A stretch of 64,000 bases of DNA, taken from NCBI RefSeq assembly GCF_006210265.1, contig NZ_VCNC01000001.1, positions 134,843-198,842 on the forward strand, given 5' to 3'. The notes beneath the pieces were generated by a model that was not told the origin of the DNA, made no database searches, and saw only the letters and a list, made by a program, of their open reading frames with translations. The DNA comes from Desulfovibrio sp. UCD-KL4C. Its GTDB lineage: Bacteria > Desulfobacterota > Desulfovibrionia > Desulfovibrionales > Desulfovibrionaceae. How positions within the stretch are numbered: the first letter of the stretch is position 1; each line of letters starts with the position of its first letter. Positions 15,884-23,716 of this stretch are shown here, piece by piece. The translations under genes and the position numbers were made by a program.

Positions 15884-17346
15884 AATCTAAACCCTCTAGT
15901 CATTGCAGATGTAAGAAGTGTTCCGGCCGTTACGGGGCTTTCCCATTCTTGCGGGGGTTCTATTGTGGCAGCGGCAAACTCCGCAAGCACGTAGGCAACA
16001 AAAGAGTCATAATGACGCTGTCCGGTTGCGGTCTTGATGCTCCTGTCGGGAACGCTGGGAACGCCTTTGACAAGCTTTATACCCCGGAAATCTTCCATGA
16101 TGTTTTCACTCTTCGGAAGAGTGGAAGATCTATCTTCAAGGGAAGCTTTTACGCGAGGTGTGTGTTCCCGATACCAGCCAACTGTTAGCATTACTTCGGC
16201 TACCAGTTCCGGCCCGTATTGCTGCCGTGCATATTCGGCTAGGGCCTGACCGTTACCACGTGCATCAAGGGCGACACCGGACAATCTCGGGAGTCTATCA
16301 AGGATATAAAAAAGAATTTGTTCCTGTGTGCGGAAAGGTGCATTACGCAGTTCCAGAACGAACGGAGTATACAGTGATAAATCCGGCATTCTGGTTAACG
16401 GCCAATCAACAGAAAGGTCACCGGTACGTCCAAAATCTTCGCCGAGATAATGGCGGCAATTTGTAGGTAAATGGTCGAGTATAGGGCGTAAATTGCCTTG
16501 CAGCCAGTCACGAACTTCACGGTGCGCAGTATCAAGCGGCCAGTCCACAAAATTGGCGGCCGGTGGCAGCCATGTCAGAACCGGAATAATCGGGTCCATG
16601 CATGACTCAATCAGGTTACGATTCAGCCAATTGCCGGAGGATTTGGAAGGTATTAAATAAAGTTCTTCGTCAGAACCTTCACCGTAAAAATCAATTAGTT
16701 CCTCGCGCCAGATATCCTCGCCAGCTTGAGTCCATTCAATTCCCTTTACATCACAAATAGTCCTATACAGTCCTTGTTCAAGGGCTTCGTCTAAGTCAGT
16801 ACGATGCAAGGAATAACTTTTTTTACCGGCTCTAATCTCCTCAATCAATTCATTGAACTCAGAATCTTCGCCGTTGTGGGTAGACAAAACACCAATGTTG
16901 CCTCCCCACATAATCAGAGCCAGAGCCGCCTTTAAAACTTCTTTAAGATTATCCACAAATGCGGCTTCATCAATACGAACCCGTCCTTTTTTGGAACGCA
17001 AATTTGACGGATTAGACGAAAGACCTTGCACCTCATGACCTGAAGCAAAACGGACTTGAAAAATAGTTATGTCTTTGTCTTCATCCAGAACAATCTCTTC
17101 TACCTCAGAAGCGACAAGGCCGATTTTCTTTGCCCAGAATGCAGTGTCCTTGACATACTGCTTAGTCATGGCCTTGTTGTAAGATATGTAATAGGTGGAC
17201 ATGCCACCTTCATCTTCATTCTTTGCAGCAACTAAAGCAGAATCACAGGCATCGCAGAATGACGCACCGATACGACGGGATTTCTCCCAAAACTTTACCG
17301 GAGTTTCATCATTGATCCATTTTTTTTGATATCCGAGCAGCGGCAT
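15880..17346 (-). CDS. Terminase large subunit (Mu gp28 type)
   Basis: This 488-aa protein provides the packaging ATPase and the nuclease. The N-terminal ATPase shows 'VKFWEKSRRIGASFCDA', the Mu-family variant of Walker A with arginines, and 'KGRVRIDEAAFVDN', Walker B with the catalytic Glu. The coupling motif follows ('NIGVLSTHNGEDS'). The C-terminal RNase H-like nuclease starts at 'YLGEDFGRTGDLS' and continues with 'GVALDARGNGQALAEYA', carrying the acidic residues. In transposable phages this enzyme cuts host-phage junctions by headful packaging. It is coupled to gp27 upstream and the portal downstream. Confidence 0.95.
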   Translation of the reverse strand: MPLLGYQKKWINDETPVKFWEKSRRIGASFCDACDSALVAAKNEDEGGMSTYYISYNKAMTKQYVKDTAFWAKKIGLVASEVEEIVLDEDKDITIFQVRFASGHEVQGLSSNPSNLRSKKGRVRIDEAAFVDNLKEVLKAALALIMWGGNIGVLSTHNGEDSEFNELIEEIRAGKKSYSLHRTDLDEALEQGLYRTICDVKGIEWTQAGEDIWREELIDFYGEGSDEELYLIPSKSSGNWLNRNLIESCMDPIIPVLTWLPPAANFVDWPLDTAHREVRDWLQGNLRPILDHLPTNCRHYLGEDFGRTGDLSVDWPLTRMPDLSLYTPFVLELRNAPFRTQEQILFYILDRLPRLSGVALDARGNGQALAEYARQQYGPELVAEVMLTVGWYREHTPRVKASLEDRSSTLPKSENIMEDFRGIKLVKGVPSVPDRSIKTATGQRHYDSFVAYVLAEFAAATIEPPQEWESPVTAGTLLTSAMTRGFRL

Positions 17347-17921
17347 TAAATCATCTCTCTTATTTTCGCTTCAAGTTTCGCAGATAAGCCTTTTTTCTGG
17401 TCTTTTTCGTCTTCTTTCGGTGTCATGGAATCGATCAGTGCATTTGTTTCTTTGATCTGCTTAGCAAGGGGCAGAACGTCTGTTCCTTCTGGGTCAAGTA
17501 AAGCCGAGGTTAATTTTCGTTCAACGGCTTCACGTAGCGCGGCAATAGCATCAGCTTTGGACTCAATCTTTCTGACAGGAGCTTCAAGTTGTCCTTTAAG
17601 AATCAGCCCGGCTCGTTCAGCTTCGGCTTGTTTCATTGCTAAAGCTTCAAGACCAGTCACAGCGAAGCCCACTTGCGGGTCTTGTTTTTCGATAAGCTTC
17701 TTAAGCATTCCGCTGCGAGCTAGAATCATATCCGCCCGGATGTCACATTCAGCCTGAGCAAGGTTTGCCCGTTTATCTTTCCATCCGTAGGTTTTGCACC
17801 AGCGCCAAAGCGTAGACGTAGCAACCCCGACTTCTGAGGCCACGGCAGTCATGGAAAAGCGACAGACGCAATAAAGTTCCTGCGCTTTGAAAACTGTTTC
17901 CGGCTGGTGCTCTTTACCCAT
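17346..17921 (-). CDS. Mu gp27-like protein, probable small terminase (DUF1804)
   Basis: The start is set at 17921 (MGKEHQPETVFKAQ), with GGAG 6-7 bases upstream; this makes a 191-aa protein and leaves 2 bases to the previous stop. It carries an N-terminal helix-turn-helix 'TAVASEVGVATSTLWRWCKTYGWKDKR' followed by a long helical region, as in DUF1804 proteins. By position before the large terminase it would recognise the phage end for packaging. The C-terminal ~60 residues are highly charged. Confidence 0.85.
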   Translation of the reverse strand: MGKEHQPETVFKAQELYCVCRFSMTAVASEVGVATSTLWRWCKTYGWKDKRANLAQAECDIRADMILARSGMLKKLIEKQDPQVGFAVTGLEALAMKQAEAERAGLILKGQLEAPVRKIESKADAIAALREAVERKLTSALLDPEGTDVLPLAKQIKETNALIDSMTPKEDEKDQKKGLSAKLEAKIREMI

Positions 17922-17923
17922 GA

Positions 17924-18220
17924 TTATCTCCGTGGTGATGGACGCTTTACGCCCGGCACGGTTACGCGGCATTTGGCGACGTCTTCGCCGCGTCTGGTTA
18001 AAGTCGCAACAATGCAGGATTCACCGGAGCACTCAATAAGTCCCTGTTCTTCGAGCCATGAAAGTTCAGTGTGAATTTTGTCTAGGCTCTGATTAAATCC
18101 ATAGGGTCCGACTAGGTCTGAAATCAGCGAATCATTCAAAGTGCCGTTGTTCTCATCAAGCAAACGGAGGATTGTAATTCTAAGGTGTTCTGAAATTGTT
18201 TTATTATATGACTCGTACAT
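17924..18220 (-). CDS. Phage winged-helix protein (VpaChn25_0724 family)
   Basis: This 98-aa protein follows the family pattern closely: 'HLRITILRLLDENNGTLNDSLISDLVGPYG', 'TELSWLEEQGLIECSG', 'VATLTRRGEDVAKCRVTVPGVKRPSP'. The last phrase, '.LT.rG.dvA.Gr..vpGvkRP.p', is the family hallmark. The fold is a winged helix of the ArsR/PadR kind. In Mu-like genomes it sits between gp25 and gp27; its role is not established. The spacing to neighbours is 4 and 2 bases. Confidence 0.88.
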   Translation of the reverse strand: MYESYNKTISEHLRITILRLLDENNGTLNDSLISDLVGPYGFNQSLDKIHTELSWLEEQGLIECSGESCIVATLTRRGEDVAKCRVTVPGVKRPSPRR

Positions 18221-18224
18221 ATTT

Positions 18225-18557
18225 TCAGCCTCGTTTATTCAGCAGGTAGTCCTCAATTCTGGAGACTTGCTCGTGCAGAGGGTTTATTGCCCCGACCTTC
18301 TCATTCAGGGCCTTTAAATCTCCGCGCAAACCTTCAATAGACAAAGCCAGCTCATGGACGGCGGAGGTATCAGGATATCTTTCGAGGCACAGACGGTTTT
18401 CATTTATTTCTCGCTGTAGCCCTGCATTGACTTTTTCAATTTTTGCCATCCGTGCGCAGAGGGACCGATACTTCCAACCGACCCAGCCAAGTAGCGGAAC
18501 AACCACAAACTGAACGACTTTCAAAGCTAGTTTGATTACTTCCATATATTCGCTCAT
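18225..18557 (-). CDS. DUF2730 membrane protein (Mu gp25 type)
   Basis: This 110-aa protein has one N-terminal membrane segment (about 8-28, 'LALKVVQFVVVPLLGWVGWKY') followed by a coiled coil to the end. That is the architecture of DUF2730 and of phage Rz-like spanins. It overlaps the holin stop by 4 bases and follows lysozyme and holin, so a role in lysis, for example as a spanin-like partner, is plausible but not shown. The family assignment rests on topology and position. Confidence 0.75.
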   Translation of the reverse strand: MSEYMEVIKLALKVVQFVVVPLLGWVGWKYRSLCARMAKIEKVNAGLQREINENRLCLERYPDTSAVHELALSIEGLRGDLKALNEKVGAINPLHEQVSRIEDYLLNKRG

Positions 18558-18946
18558 TTGTTTCTCTTCAAAGTCTCAGCAACTTTTTCAGCACTGCGCC
18601 CAACAACATATCCACCGAGTCCAAGCTTCATCAGCTCCCAGAGCTGGGGAGGCAATTCGAGTTGCGGTGCGTTTGTCCAAAACAGGGAAAGATACGGATA
18701 AAGCAGGTAGTTGTTGGCAACGATGGTTACGATCACGAGCATAAGAATGGGGCGCCATGAACGCTGGAGCCAGTTGCCGTTCATCTCGGCAAGCATGATT
18801 TTTAAGCTGCCTTGCAGTTCGGCAAGTTGCCCTTGAGCTGCAAGCTCAGCAAGACGGGCTTTCGCTTTTTCACGTTCGCCTGCGTCGGGCCATATTTTAT
18901 CGATAATGGTTGAACCAATGTTTAAAATTGAGTCAATGCCGATCAT
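18554..18946 (-). CDS. Holin (3TM GTA-type)
   Basis: This 130-aa protein matches the 3TM holin family: an N-terminal amphipathic part 'ILNIGSTIIDKIWPDAGEREKAKARLAELAAQGQ', a helix 'LAEMNGNWLQRSWRPILMLVIVTIVANNYLLYPYL' and 'LWELMKLGLGGYVVGRSAEKVAETLK'. The phrases 'WRP.....' and 'lm.lglgGYvvGRs.EK' are typical. It would form membrane holes that release the lysozyme encoded just upstream. The C-terminus is basic (LKRNK). Confidence 0.92.
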   Translation of the reverse strand: MIGIDSILNIGSTIIDKIWPDAGEREKAKARLAELAAQGQLAELQGSLKIMLAEMNGNWLQRSWRPILMLVIVTIVANNYLLYPYLSLFWTNAPQLELPPQLWELMKLGLGGYVVGRSAEKVAETLKRNK

Positions 18947-18974
18947 GACGGTCCTCCTTTATTGCCGGGCATAG

Positions 18975-19397
18975 CTAAAGCCATTCCCCAGTTCTCATTT
19001 GCAATGCCAATTCCTCTGCCCGTGATTCGACCTGTCCGGCCCAATCGGAATTGAGCATTTCGGAGGCAGCAAGTTCGTAGTTACCGCCCGCACATGCTGC
19101 GAGCATTTTTTTAAATTTACTGAACCCGTTGAAACCGAGATTGAAACACATGTTGATAAGTACTGCGCGGCGGGGATCACTGAGGTTAGACGTCCAAGGC
19201 ATGGCGGTAGATAATTCGGCTGAACATTCCGATACATCATGGGAGAGCATGGTCATCGCTTCTAGTTCGGTGATTCCGACATCTTCCAGATTGCGGCCGA
19301 CTCCGATGGTAAGTTTTCCGGCTGGGCAGCGATAAGGTTTAAGTTTTAAGCCCTCGTGTTTTAAAAGCTGTTTTTGTAAACGTTCTGCAAAGTCCAT
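18975..19397 (-). CDS. Phage lysozyme (T4-type, GH24)
   Basis: This 140-aa endolysin cleaves peptidoglycan. The catalytic glutamate is E15 in 'KHEGLKLKPYRCPAGKLTIGVGRN'-type sequence, which is the GH24 active-site block. The aspartate of T4 lysozyme is replaced by Cys (RCPAG), a known natural variant in this family. 'AVLINMCFNLGFNGFSKFKKML' is the conserved C-terminal block. There is no signal peptide, so release depends on the adjacent holin. The ATG at 19397 is preceded by GGAGGTC and seven T; the Shine-Dalgarno sequence lies inside an inverted repeat. Confidence 0.95.
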   Translation of the reverse strand: MDFAERLQKQLLKHEGLKLKPYRCPAGKLTIGVGRNLEDVGITELEAMTMLSHDVSECSAELSTAMPWTSNLSDPRRAVLINMCFNLGFNGFSKFKKMLAACAGGNYELAASEMLNSDWAGQVESRAEELALQMRTGEWL

Positions 19398-19404
19398 AAA
19401 AAAA

Positions 19405-19441
19405 GACCTCCATTTGCAATTGTGTTGCGTTAATAGAGGTC
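19405..19441 (-). promoter_or_regulatory. Inverted repeat covering the lysozyme Shine-Dalgarno sequence
   Basis: On the minus strand GACCTC (19441-19436) can pair with GAGGTC (19410-19405), the latter being part of the lysozyme ribosome site. The second arm is followed by seven T and then the ATG. The stem is only 6 bp around a 25-base loop. It could occlude translation of the lysozyme on transcripts reading in from upstream, or act as a weak intrinsic terminator of the pentapeptide genes. Confidence 0.45.
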
Positions 19442-19475
19442 AGTTTATTTGATTAGAACTGATATGTCGGGGAGC

Positions 19476-19494
19476 CCGTGCAAACTATGCACGG
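19476..19494 (-). terminator. Hairpin after the first pentapeptide gene
   Basis: The stem CCGTGCA/TGCACGG (7 bp, 5-base loop) lies 15 bases beyond the stop of the pentapeptide-repeat gene. No clear T-run follows, so termination strength is uncertain; it may instead be an mRNA 3' stabiliser. Confidence 0.4.
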
Positions 19495-19508
19495 TATGGC
19501 TATTTTGT

Positions 19509-21545
19509 TTATCTGCGGAGTTTGTTGCGGAGGGCGAAGGCGAAGAGGGCTGCTTGGATGGTTACAAGAAGGTTGTAGAACACTTTAAAAAAATAGTTCC
19601 AGTCAGAAATATTGGCGCAGGTGAGTTTTATTTTAGTAAGAGGAAGATACCACAGCCAACGGGAAACTAAGTGTGTGTTGTCTTTAAAAATGTCGCCGCA
19701 TAGTGTGAATTCATAGAACGGTCCGAAATAAAAGGCGGTTAGTAAAGGACAGAGAATAAACAAAAATAAGAAAGCAAAAGCTTGAAGAGGTTCTTCTCCA
19801 TATCCACTTATGGCCCAATAAATGTTGTTAATGGCCCTTAAAAAAAGGGTTCGCAGAGAAGTTAACTTGTTTTCATAATGCAGCCTTTTTCTGAGCATTT
19901 CTTTTTCTTTATAGTGCCAAGCAGATGCTAATATTTCATCATTGTTGTCACGGGATATTTTTTTAAGGCGGCGGTAAATTTCTTCTAGCTTTAAGAAGTT
20001 ATTTTCTTTTTTTAAATTCAGTCTTTCATCATAAATTACTTTTCTGCCTTTTAGTTCAGGCCATGTACATTCTATAAATTTGAATGATTCAATATTTGTT
20101 TCAGTGAAAAGGAGTTTTGAAAGTTCGGAATTTTCAATCAAAATTGTTTCTTTTGAAATAGTCCCGGCAAAAGACGTGTTCATGTTAAAAACAACATTTC
20201 TGAAATAAGTCCATTCCTTAAAGAGAGCATGTTTAAAACTTGTTTTCCCGTAAAACTCTGTTCCTTCAAAATTTGAGTATTCGTGGAAAATGGTTTCGGT
20301 AAATGAGGTCTCTTCTAAAAACCATGCCCCAGTAAAAATTGCATATTTTTGAAAGTTCATACTATCAAAATGTACCGTTCCAAAAGTAGAATCGTTAAAA
20401 ATTATTTTTTTTCGAGATTCAGCATTTATAAAATTTGCACCCGCAAAGCATGTTTCCTGAAAAGAAGCCACCCCCCGGAACTGGGTTCTCTGAAAATCAG
20501 TCATCTCCCGGAACTGGGTTCCATTAAAATTAGCCCACCCCCGGAACTGGGTTCTCTGAAAATAAGTCAGCCCCCGGAACTGGGTTCTCTGAAAATCAGC
20601 CAGCCCCCGGAACTGGGTTATCTGAAAATAAGCCCCCCCCCGGAACTGGGAGTCGTAAAAATAAGCCACCCCCCGGAACTGGGAGTCGTAAAAATAAGCC
20701 CCCCCCCGGAACTGGGAGTCGTAAAAATAAGCCACCCCCCGGAACTGGGAGTCGTAAAAATAAGCCACCCCCCGGAACTGGGTTCTCTGAAAATAAGCCA
20801 CCCCCCGGAACTGGGTTCTCTGAAAATTAGCCTCCCCCCGGAACTGGGTTATCTGAAAATTAGCCTCCCCCCGGAACTGGGTGCCCTGAAAATAAGCCAC
20901 CCCCCGGAACTGGGTTCTCTGAAAAGAAGCCACCCCCCGGAACTGGGTTCTCTGAAAATCAGTCATCTCCCGGAACTGGGTTCCATTAAAATTAGCCCAC
21001 CCCCGGAACTGGGTTCTCTGAAAATAAGTCAGCCCCCGGAACTGGGTGCCCTGAAAATTAGCCATCCCCCGGAACTGGGAGTCGTAAAAAACAGCCACCC
21101 CCCGGAACTGGGTTCCATTAAAATTAGCCCACCCCCGGAACTGGGTTCCATGAAAATCAGCCCCCCCCCGGAACTGGGTTTTAAAAAAATTAATTGGAGG
21201 TAAATACGTTCCATTTTCCTCATTAAATTTAGAAAATGAAATATCAGTAAAAAAAATAGTTCCGGCAAGATTACACCGAGGATTCCAATTGGAATATTTG
21301 TATCTATCTCGCTCTTCATCCTCCCCCGCATCTATAACCGCCTGTATCCGAGCAAAAACCAACGCATTAAAATCATCACCAGAAATCAGCTCTGGCCGCG
21401 GACCTTCCCCCTCTACATATCGCTCAGAGTACTTATGCTCAGCAGGAGCATGAAAGATGCAATATTCTTTGCCTTCGTCGTCAACATAAACAATGTCGTA
21501 ATCTTTGCACCAGTTATTATGTTCAGCCCCAACGTAACAAGCCAT
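19509..21545 (-). CDS. Membrane-anchored pentapeptide-repeat protein 1 (hypervariable repeats)
   Basis: This 678-aa protein has three parts. Residues 1-35 hold a Cys/His set (C3, H9, C13, C28, H31: 'MACYVGAEHNNWCKDY...YCIFHAP') that could bind a metal. Residues about 120-500 form 11-residue repeats of two pentapeptides plus one residue ('AYFQR-TQFRG-V'), about 22 of them nearly identical. The C-terminus has a conserved 'LEEIYRRLKK...ASAWHYKEKE' block and two membrane segments (about 587-608 and 653-672), ending 'FAFALRNKLRR'. The repeats should form a quadrilateral beta-helix exposed in the cytoplasm. It is one of three paralogues in tandem, placed as prophage cargo. The function is unknown; an effect on superinfection or the host envelope is a guess. 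Confidence 0.85.
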   Translation of the reverse strand: MACYVGAEHNNWCKDYDIVYVDDEGKEYCIFHAPAEHKYSERYVEGEGPRPELISGDDFNALVFARIQAVIDAGEDEERDRYKYSNWNPRCNLAGTIFFTDISFSKFNEENGTYLPPINFFKTQFRGGADFHGTQFRGWANFNGTQFRGVAVFYDSQFRGMANFQGTQFRGLTYFQRTQFRGWANFNGTQFREMTDFQRTQFRGVASFQRTQFRGVAYFQGTQFRGEANFQITQFRGEANFQRTQFRGVAYFQRTQFRGVAYFYDSQFRGVAYFYDSQFRGGAYFYDSQFRGVAYFYDSQFRGGAYFQITQFRGLADFQRTQFRGLTYFQRTQFRGWANFNGTQFREMTDFQRTQFRGVASFQETCFAGANFINAESRKKIIFNDSTFGTVHFDSMNFQKYAIFTGAWFLEETSFTETIFHEYSNFEGTEFYGKTSFKHALFKEWTYFRNVVFNMNTSFAGTISKETILIENSELSKLLFTETNIESFKFIECTWPELKGRKVIYDERLNLKKENNFLKLEEIYRRLKKISRDNNDEILASAWHYKEKEMLRKRLHYENKLTSLRTLFLRAINNIYWAISGYGEEPLQAFAFLFLFILCPLLTAFYFGPFYEFTLCGDIFKDNTHLVSRWLWYLPLTKIKLTCANISDWNYFFKVFYNLLVTIQAALFAFALRNKLRR
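20460..21186 (-). repeat. 33-bp minisatellite inside pentapeptide gene 1, with nine-base G tracts
   Basis: About 22 tandem 33-bp units (11 codons) are nearly identical, each with the core GGAACTGGG on the plus strand. A block of roughly 120 bp starting at 20458 recurs at 20920, exactly 14 units apart, showing internal duplication. Runs of nine C on the plus strand (G on the coding strand) occur at 20633-20641, 20699-20707 and 21161-21169, within codons for Arg-Gly-Gly. Such tracts and near-identical units favour slippage and unequal recombination, so both unit number and reading frame could vary. Confidence 0.92.
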
Positions 21546-21610
21546 ATGTGAACTCCTGAGATTTATCTGGTAGTATTAAATTTGTAATTAACTTCGGGTT
21601 GTAATTGTTT

Positions 21611-23557
21611 CTATCTTCGTAGTTTGTTGCGGAGGGCGAAGGCGAAGAGGGCTGCTTGGATGGTTATGAATAAACGCCAGAAGCCCTGAACCAGAGTAGC
21701 CAAACTTGGAAGCTCTGAACTTGTTTTTATAATTGGTAAGTAGTTTATGGAATTTTTTAGCCAAATAGGATCATAGCTATTCAAGGATTCGGGAGGAATA
21801 AAAAAAGGAGTAACGATAAAAATGAGTAACCAAATAAAAGCCCGAAGAGGTTTTTCTCCAAAGCCACTGAATAGGTAATAAAGCCCTAGATAAATTAACT
21901 TAAACCAATTGCTTGGTTCCTCTCTTAAGTTGTTAAAGGATGTTTTAAGTAAACACTTTTTTTCCCTGTAATGCCACGATGAGGCTTGGATCTGATCTGA
22001 ATTGTTAACGGCCAATCGTTTGAGCCTTCGGTATATTTCTTCGAGTTTAGCAGGGCTTGTGTCATTTAGTTCATCATATATTGGGCCATATTTATTTTTT
22101 CCCCAATGGCATCCGATAAATTTAAAAGATTCAATATTAATGTTAGTAAACTCCATTCCTGAAAGGTCAACATCATCACCTTCAATTAATATAGTTTTTT
22201 CGCAAATTGTATCTTCAAAGGATATTTTACGACCAAAAGTAACATTTCTGAAATAAGCCCAACTGTCGAATGTGGTGTCTTTTATGGTCAAGTCGCCAGG
22301 GGTTATAAAAGCCGCATGATTAAAATTTGCTGCCATTTTAAAAGAGCAATTATCAATTTTCAAACTTGTATAAAACAGCGTCATATCGTTGAAATATGCT
22401 TGTTTTTCAAAAAAAACACAAAAAAACAACGCTTCATTAAACTTGGACCCAGAAAAATGAACACGGTCGTTAAAATTTATTTTCGTAAATTCAGCTTTTT
22501 TAAATTTAGAATTAAAACATTGTAAAGGCCCATTTATATCAACTTCTTCAAATTTAACATTACAATCAAAATCAACATTAGAAATATCGACTGTATCTTT
22601 GAATACAGTCTTTCTAAATATGCTTTCTGCATTAAAAACTGTTATTCTTTTGTCATATTGAATTTGAGAAAAGTTCACTTCAGCATAAAAAATAGTTTTT
22701 TCAAATGTTGCTTCTTGTTTAAAAAATGAACTTTGAAATGAAGTGTAACCTTTAAATTTAACATTATGGAAATCGATAGGCCCCTTAAAGTCACACTCTT
22801 CAAAGTATGCAACTCCTAAAAAATCAACATTTGAAAAACTGATAGGCATTTGAAAGCTTGCTAAGTCATCATTACAAACCGTTTGATTAAATACCGCAGC
22901 TGAATGGAATTTACTCCCATTAAAAGTTATACGTGCACATAACTTAGACTCTTTAAATTTAGCTACATCATGAAATTCAACACCTAAAAACGAGGTGGTT
23001 GCAAAAAACATAGCATTATTAAAGAATGCCCCTTTAATAAATTGCGTCTGCTCAAAACAAGCACTCTGCGTAAAAGTACAATTCTTAAAATAGCTATCCA
23101 ATTCAAATGTGCATTTAAAATTACATTCACCATTAAATGTAGCCGCGTCAAAAAGCGCCTTCCCTTTAAATGTTGTCCTATTAAAAGATGAGCAACCATT
23201 TAATCTACACCCATTGAAAGATGCTATTCCCTTAAAAAGGCAATCGTTAAAATTTAAAGACTCCAATATTTTGTCGGTGTTACATAGTGAAAAATTAATG
23301 TCATACGGAAAAATGGTCCCAGAAAGGTTGCATTCAATATATTCATTCTGTTGCTGACTTCTATCTGCATACGAATTTGCTATGGAAAAAACTAGATGAT
23401 TAAATTGCTCAGCAGTTACTTTGGGGCCGTTTTTATGTCTATACTTATGATCAGATGGGGCATGAAAAACACAATACTCATTTCCCTCTTTATCTATATA
23501 TACAATATCATGCACCTTACACCAATGATCATGCTTAGCCCCAATACAACAAGCCAT
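21611..23557 (-). CDS. Membrane-anchored pentapeptide-repeat protein 2
   Basis: The start is placed at 23557 (MACCIGAKHDHWCKVH), matching the start of paralogue 1 and with AGGGGTGG just upstream; an in-frame start lies 18 bases earlier. The product is about 648 aa. The N-terminal Cys/His set is conserved (C13, C28, 'VFHAP'). The middle has 11-residue pentapeptide units ('FNGCRLNGCSS', 'FNRTTFKGKAL'), but these are diverged, unlike paralogue 1. The C-terminus keeps 'LEEIYRRLKRL...ASSWHYREKK', two membrane segments and 'FAFALRNKLRR'. Codon use is AT-rich compared with the phage late genes, suggesting separate acquisition. The function is unknown. Confidence 0.85.
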   Translation of the reverse strand: MACCIGAKHDHWCKVHDIVYIDKEGNEYCVFHAPSDHKYRHKNGPKVTAEQFNHLVFSIANSYADRSQQQNEYIECNLSGTIFPYDINFSLCNTDKILESLNFNDCLFKGIASFNGCRLNGCSSFNRTTFKGKALFDAATFNGECNFKCTFELDSYFKNCTFTQSACFEQTQFIKGAFFNNAMFFATTSFLGVEFHDVAKFKESKLCARITFNGSKFHSAAVFNQTVCNDDLASFQMPISFSNVDFLGVAYFEECDFKGPIDFHNVKFKGYTSFQSSFFKQEATFEKTIFYAEVNFSQIQYDKRITVFNAESIFRKTVFKDTVDISNVDFDCNVKFEEVDINGPLQCFNSKFKKAEFTKINFNDRVHFSGSKFNEALFFCVFFEKQAYFNDMTLFYTSLKIDNCSFKMAANFNHAAFITPGDLTIKDTTFDSWAYFRNVTFGRKISFEDTICEKTILIEGDDVDLSGMEFTNINIESFKFIGCHWGKNKYGPIYDELNDTSPAKLEEIYRRLKRLAVNNSDQIQASSWHYREKKCLLKTSFNNLREEPSNWFKLIYLGLYYLFSGFGEKPLRAFIWLLIFIVTPFFIPPESLNSYDPIWLKNSINYLPIIKTSSELPSLATLVQGFWRLFITIQAALFAFALRNKLRR

Positions 23558-23673
23558 ATAACCACCCCTAAACAAAATATTATTTCTAAGATCAAAGGCT
23601 TGTACTATAATTCATTGTAATTAATCTAGAGGTATGGTGGGGATGAATATTTATGAAGCGTTACACGTGAGAA

Positions 23674-23710
23674 TCCCTCTATTAGCAATTGTTTTATGCT
23701 AGTAGAGGGA
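23674..23710 (-). terminator. Terminator-like hairpin after pentapeptide gene 3
   Basis: The arms TCCCTCTATTAGCA (23674-23687) and TGCTAGTAGAGGGA (23697-23710) pair over 14 bp with one G-T wobble and a 9-base loop. It lies 6 bases past the stop of the third pentapeptide gene, in its direction of transcription, and is followed by a modest T-rich stretch. This suggests that the three genes are separate transcription units or are partly attenuated. Confidence 0.7.
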
Positions 23711-23716
23711 CTTTGT

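Noticed and set aside
20460-21186. CRISPR-like array (repeat core GGAACTGGG with 33-base period)
   Set aside because: Units are contiguous, without unique spacers of constant length, and are in frame in a pentapeptide-repeat gene.
20349-21203. A 284-codon plus-strand frame of repeated PPELGSLKIS units
   Set aside because: It is the complement of the pentapeptide repeat array; it has no ribosome site or family resemblance, and the minus-strand gene explains it fully.
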